DNA of 7,314 bases from positions 1-7,314 of the forward strand of contig WJJU01000258.1 in assembly GCA_014729595.1 (NCBI GenBank), given 5' to 3'. Source of the DNA: Chitinivibrionales bacterium. GTDB lineage: Bacteria; Fibrobacterota; Chitinivibrionia; Chitinivibrionales; WJMI01. Shown piece after piece: positions 6,905 to 7,314 of this stretch; position 1 is the stretch's first letter, and each line of letters begins with the position of its first letter. The notes under the pieces are model-generated. The model saw only the letters and a program-made list of their open reading frames with translations, was not told where the DNA came from and made no database searches. The position numbers and the translations under genes were made by a program.

Positions 6905-6937
6905 CGGCGGGGAAGGAGAGTGAGTTACCCCTCGCCG
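6905..6937. repeat. GC-rich hairpin with one-base bulge
   Basis: CGGCGGGG (6905-6912) pairs with CCCTCGCCG (6929-6937), apart from a bulged T at 6932. This gives eight base pairs and a 16-base purine-rich loop containing GGAAGGAGAG-like sequence. It follows the preceding inverted repeat after one base and overlaps the palindrome GAGCGCTC (6938-6945) at its right edge. The function is unknown. Confidence 0.6.
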
Positions 6938-7171
6938 GAGCGCTCCCGGTTTACGGGCTGGTTGTCGAGATGAATCTCGTTGCATTCCCGTTTATTACAG
7001 ATTCCCCCGCAAGCATTTTTCTGGACGCCGAGTTCCGTCGAGCATGTATTTTTTGACTTTGTATTATGTGTGTTCCTTGGCAATTAATACTACGCCGTTC
7101 CGTTCAAATAGGGCGGTATTGCGGGCGGGGAGTCAGGTATCGGTATTCCGAGCGGGGTGAAGGCAAGCGGC

Positions 7172-7212
7172 AAAAAAAAAATGGAGGAACGCGTACGACG
7201 CGTATCCTCCAT
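7172..7212 (-). terminator. Strong intrinsic terminator of the tRNA-Ser gene
   Basis: Read on the minus strand, ATGGAGGA and ACGCGT segments (7199-7212 side) pair with their complements (7181-7194) to give a 14-bp stem with one bulged base (7204) and a three-base loop (7195-7197). A run of ten T (A 7172-7181 on the plus strand) follows at once. It starts about ten bases beyond the tRNA 3' end. On the plus strand the hairpin has no T tract, so it works in one direction only. Confidence 0.92.
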
Positions 7213-7222
7213 TATGCGTAAA

Positions 7223-7312
7223 TGGCGGAGAGGAGAGGATTTGAACCTCCGGTAGAGTTGCCCCTACGACGGTTTAGCAAACCGTTGCCTTAAGCCGCTC
7301 GGCCACCTCTCC
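7223..7312 (-). tRNA. tRNA-Ser (anticodon GCU), class II, CCA encoded
   Basis: The minus strand reads as a complete 90-base tRNA. The acceptor stem GGAGAGG (7306-7312) pairs with CCTCTCC near the 3' end, followed by discriminator G and an encoded CCA ending at 7223. The D-arm begins TGGCCGAGCGG, as in serine tRNAs. The anticodon stem ACGGT/ACCGT encloses loop TTGCTAA, giving anticodon GCU (plus-strand 7276-7278), which reads AGC and AGU serine codons. A long variable arm with a GTAG/CTAC stem marks it as class II. The T-arm is GGAGG-TTCAAAT-CCTCT with one G-U pair. Its promoter would lie beyond the window. Confidence 0.97.
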
Positions 7313-7314
7313 GC

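Larger units (their letters stand above)
6803..7171. other. Gene-free, hairpin-rich region after dsbD
   Basis: This stretch of about 370 bases has no supported coding sequence; the longest plus-strand frame I checked, from ATG 6970, gives only 28 residues. It begins with a seven-T run (6847-6853) that has no proper stem before it, so it is not a clear dsbD terminator. Several inverted repeats crowd 6884-6979. The remainder up to the tRNA terminator shows nothing I recognise. Confidence 0.6.

Overview
The window looks like ordinary chromosomal DNA from a Gram-negative (diderm) bacterium. A DsbD-type thiol reductase with a signal-anchored periplasmic domain, a secreted DUF2914 protein and an undecaprenyl-phosphate transporter all imply an inner membrane and periplasm. 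The biotin synthase variant suggests an anaerobic lineage, but nothing here fixes the phylum. No mobile element, CRISPR array or phage gene is visible.

Layout from left to right: (1) a secreted DUF2914 protein (33-662) with a strong Shine-Dalgarno and a probable terminator just after its stop. (2) A 394-base non-coding stretch. (3) A tight plus-strand cluster, bioB (1057-2025), a family 2 glycosyltransferase (2028-2873) and the isoaspartyl methyltransferase gene pcm (2897-3553), with gaps of only 2 and 23 bases, so probably one transcript. (4) A 233-base gap, then popT, a DUF368 polyprenyl-phosphate transporter (3787-4902). (5) A 247-base gap, then a three-domain DsbD (5150-6802) whose thioredoxin domain stops early. 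(6) A gene-free, hairpin-rich stretch. (7) On the minus strand, a complete tRNA-Ser(GCU) with encoded CCA (7223-7312), followed by a textbook intrinsic terminator (7172-7212).

How the genes may fit together: the glycosyltransferase resembles enzymes that load a sugar onto polyprenyl phosphate, and PopT returns that carrier lipid to the cytosolic side, so the two could serve the same envelope-glycan economy. DsbD supplies reducing power to the periplasm, and Pcm repairs aged aspartyl/asparaginyl residues. BioB belongs to cofactor synthesis and has no other biotin gene beside it. Most of this is housekeeping.

The observation most worth a second look is that BioB keeps the radical-SAM cysteines but lacks two of the three cysteines that hold the classical [2Fe-2S] sulfur-donor cluster, while carrying extra cysteines elsewhere. 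I did not find a new multi-gene system.
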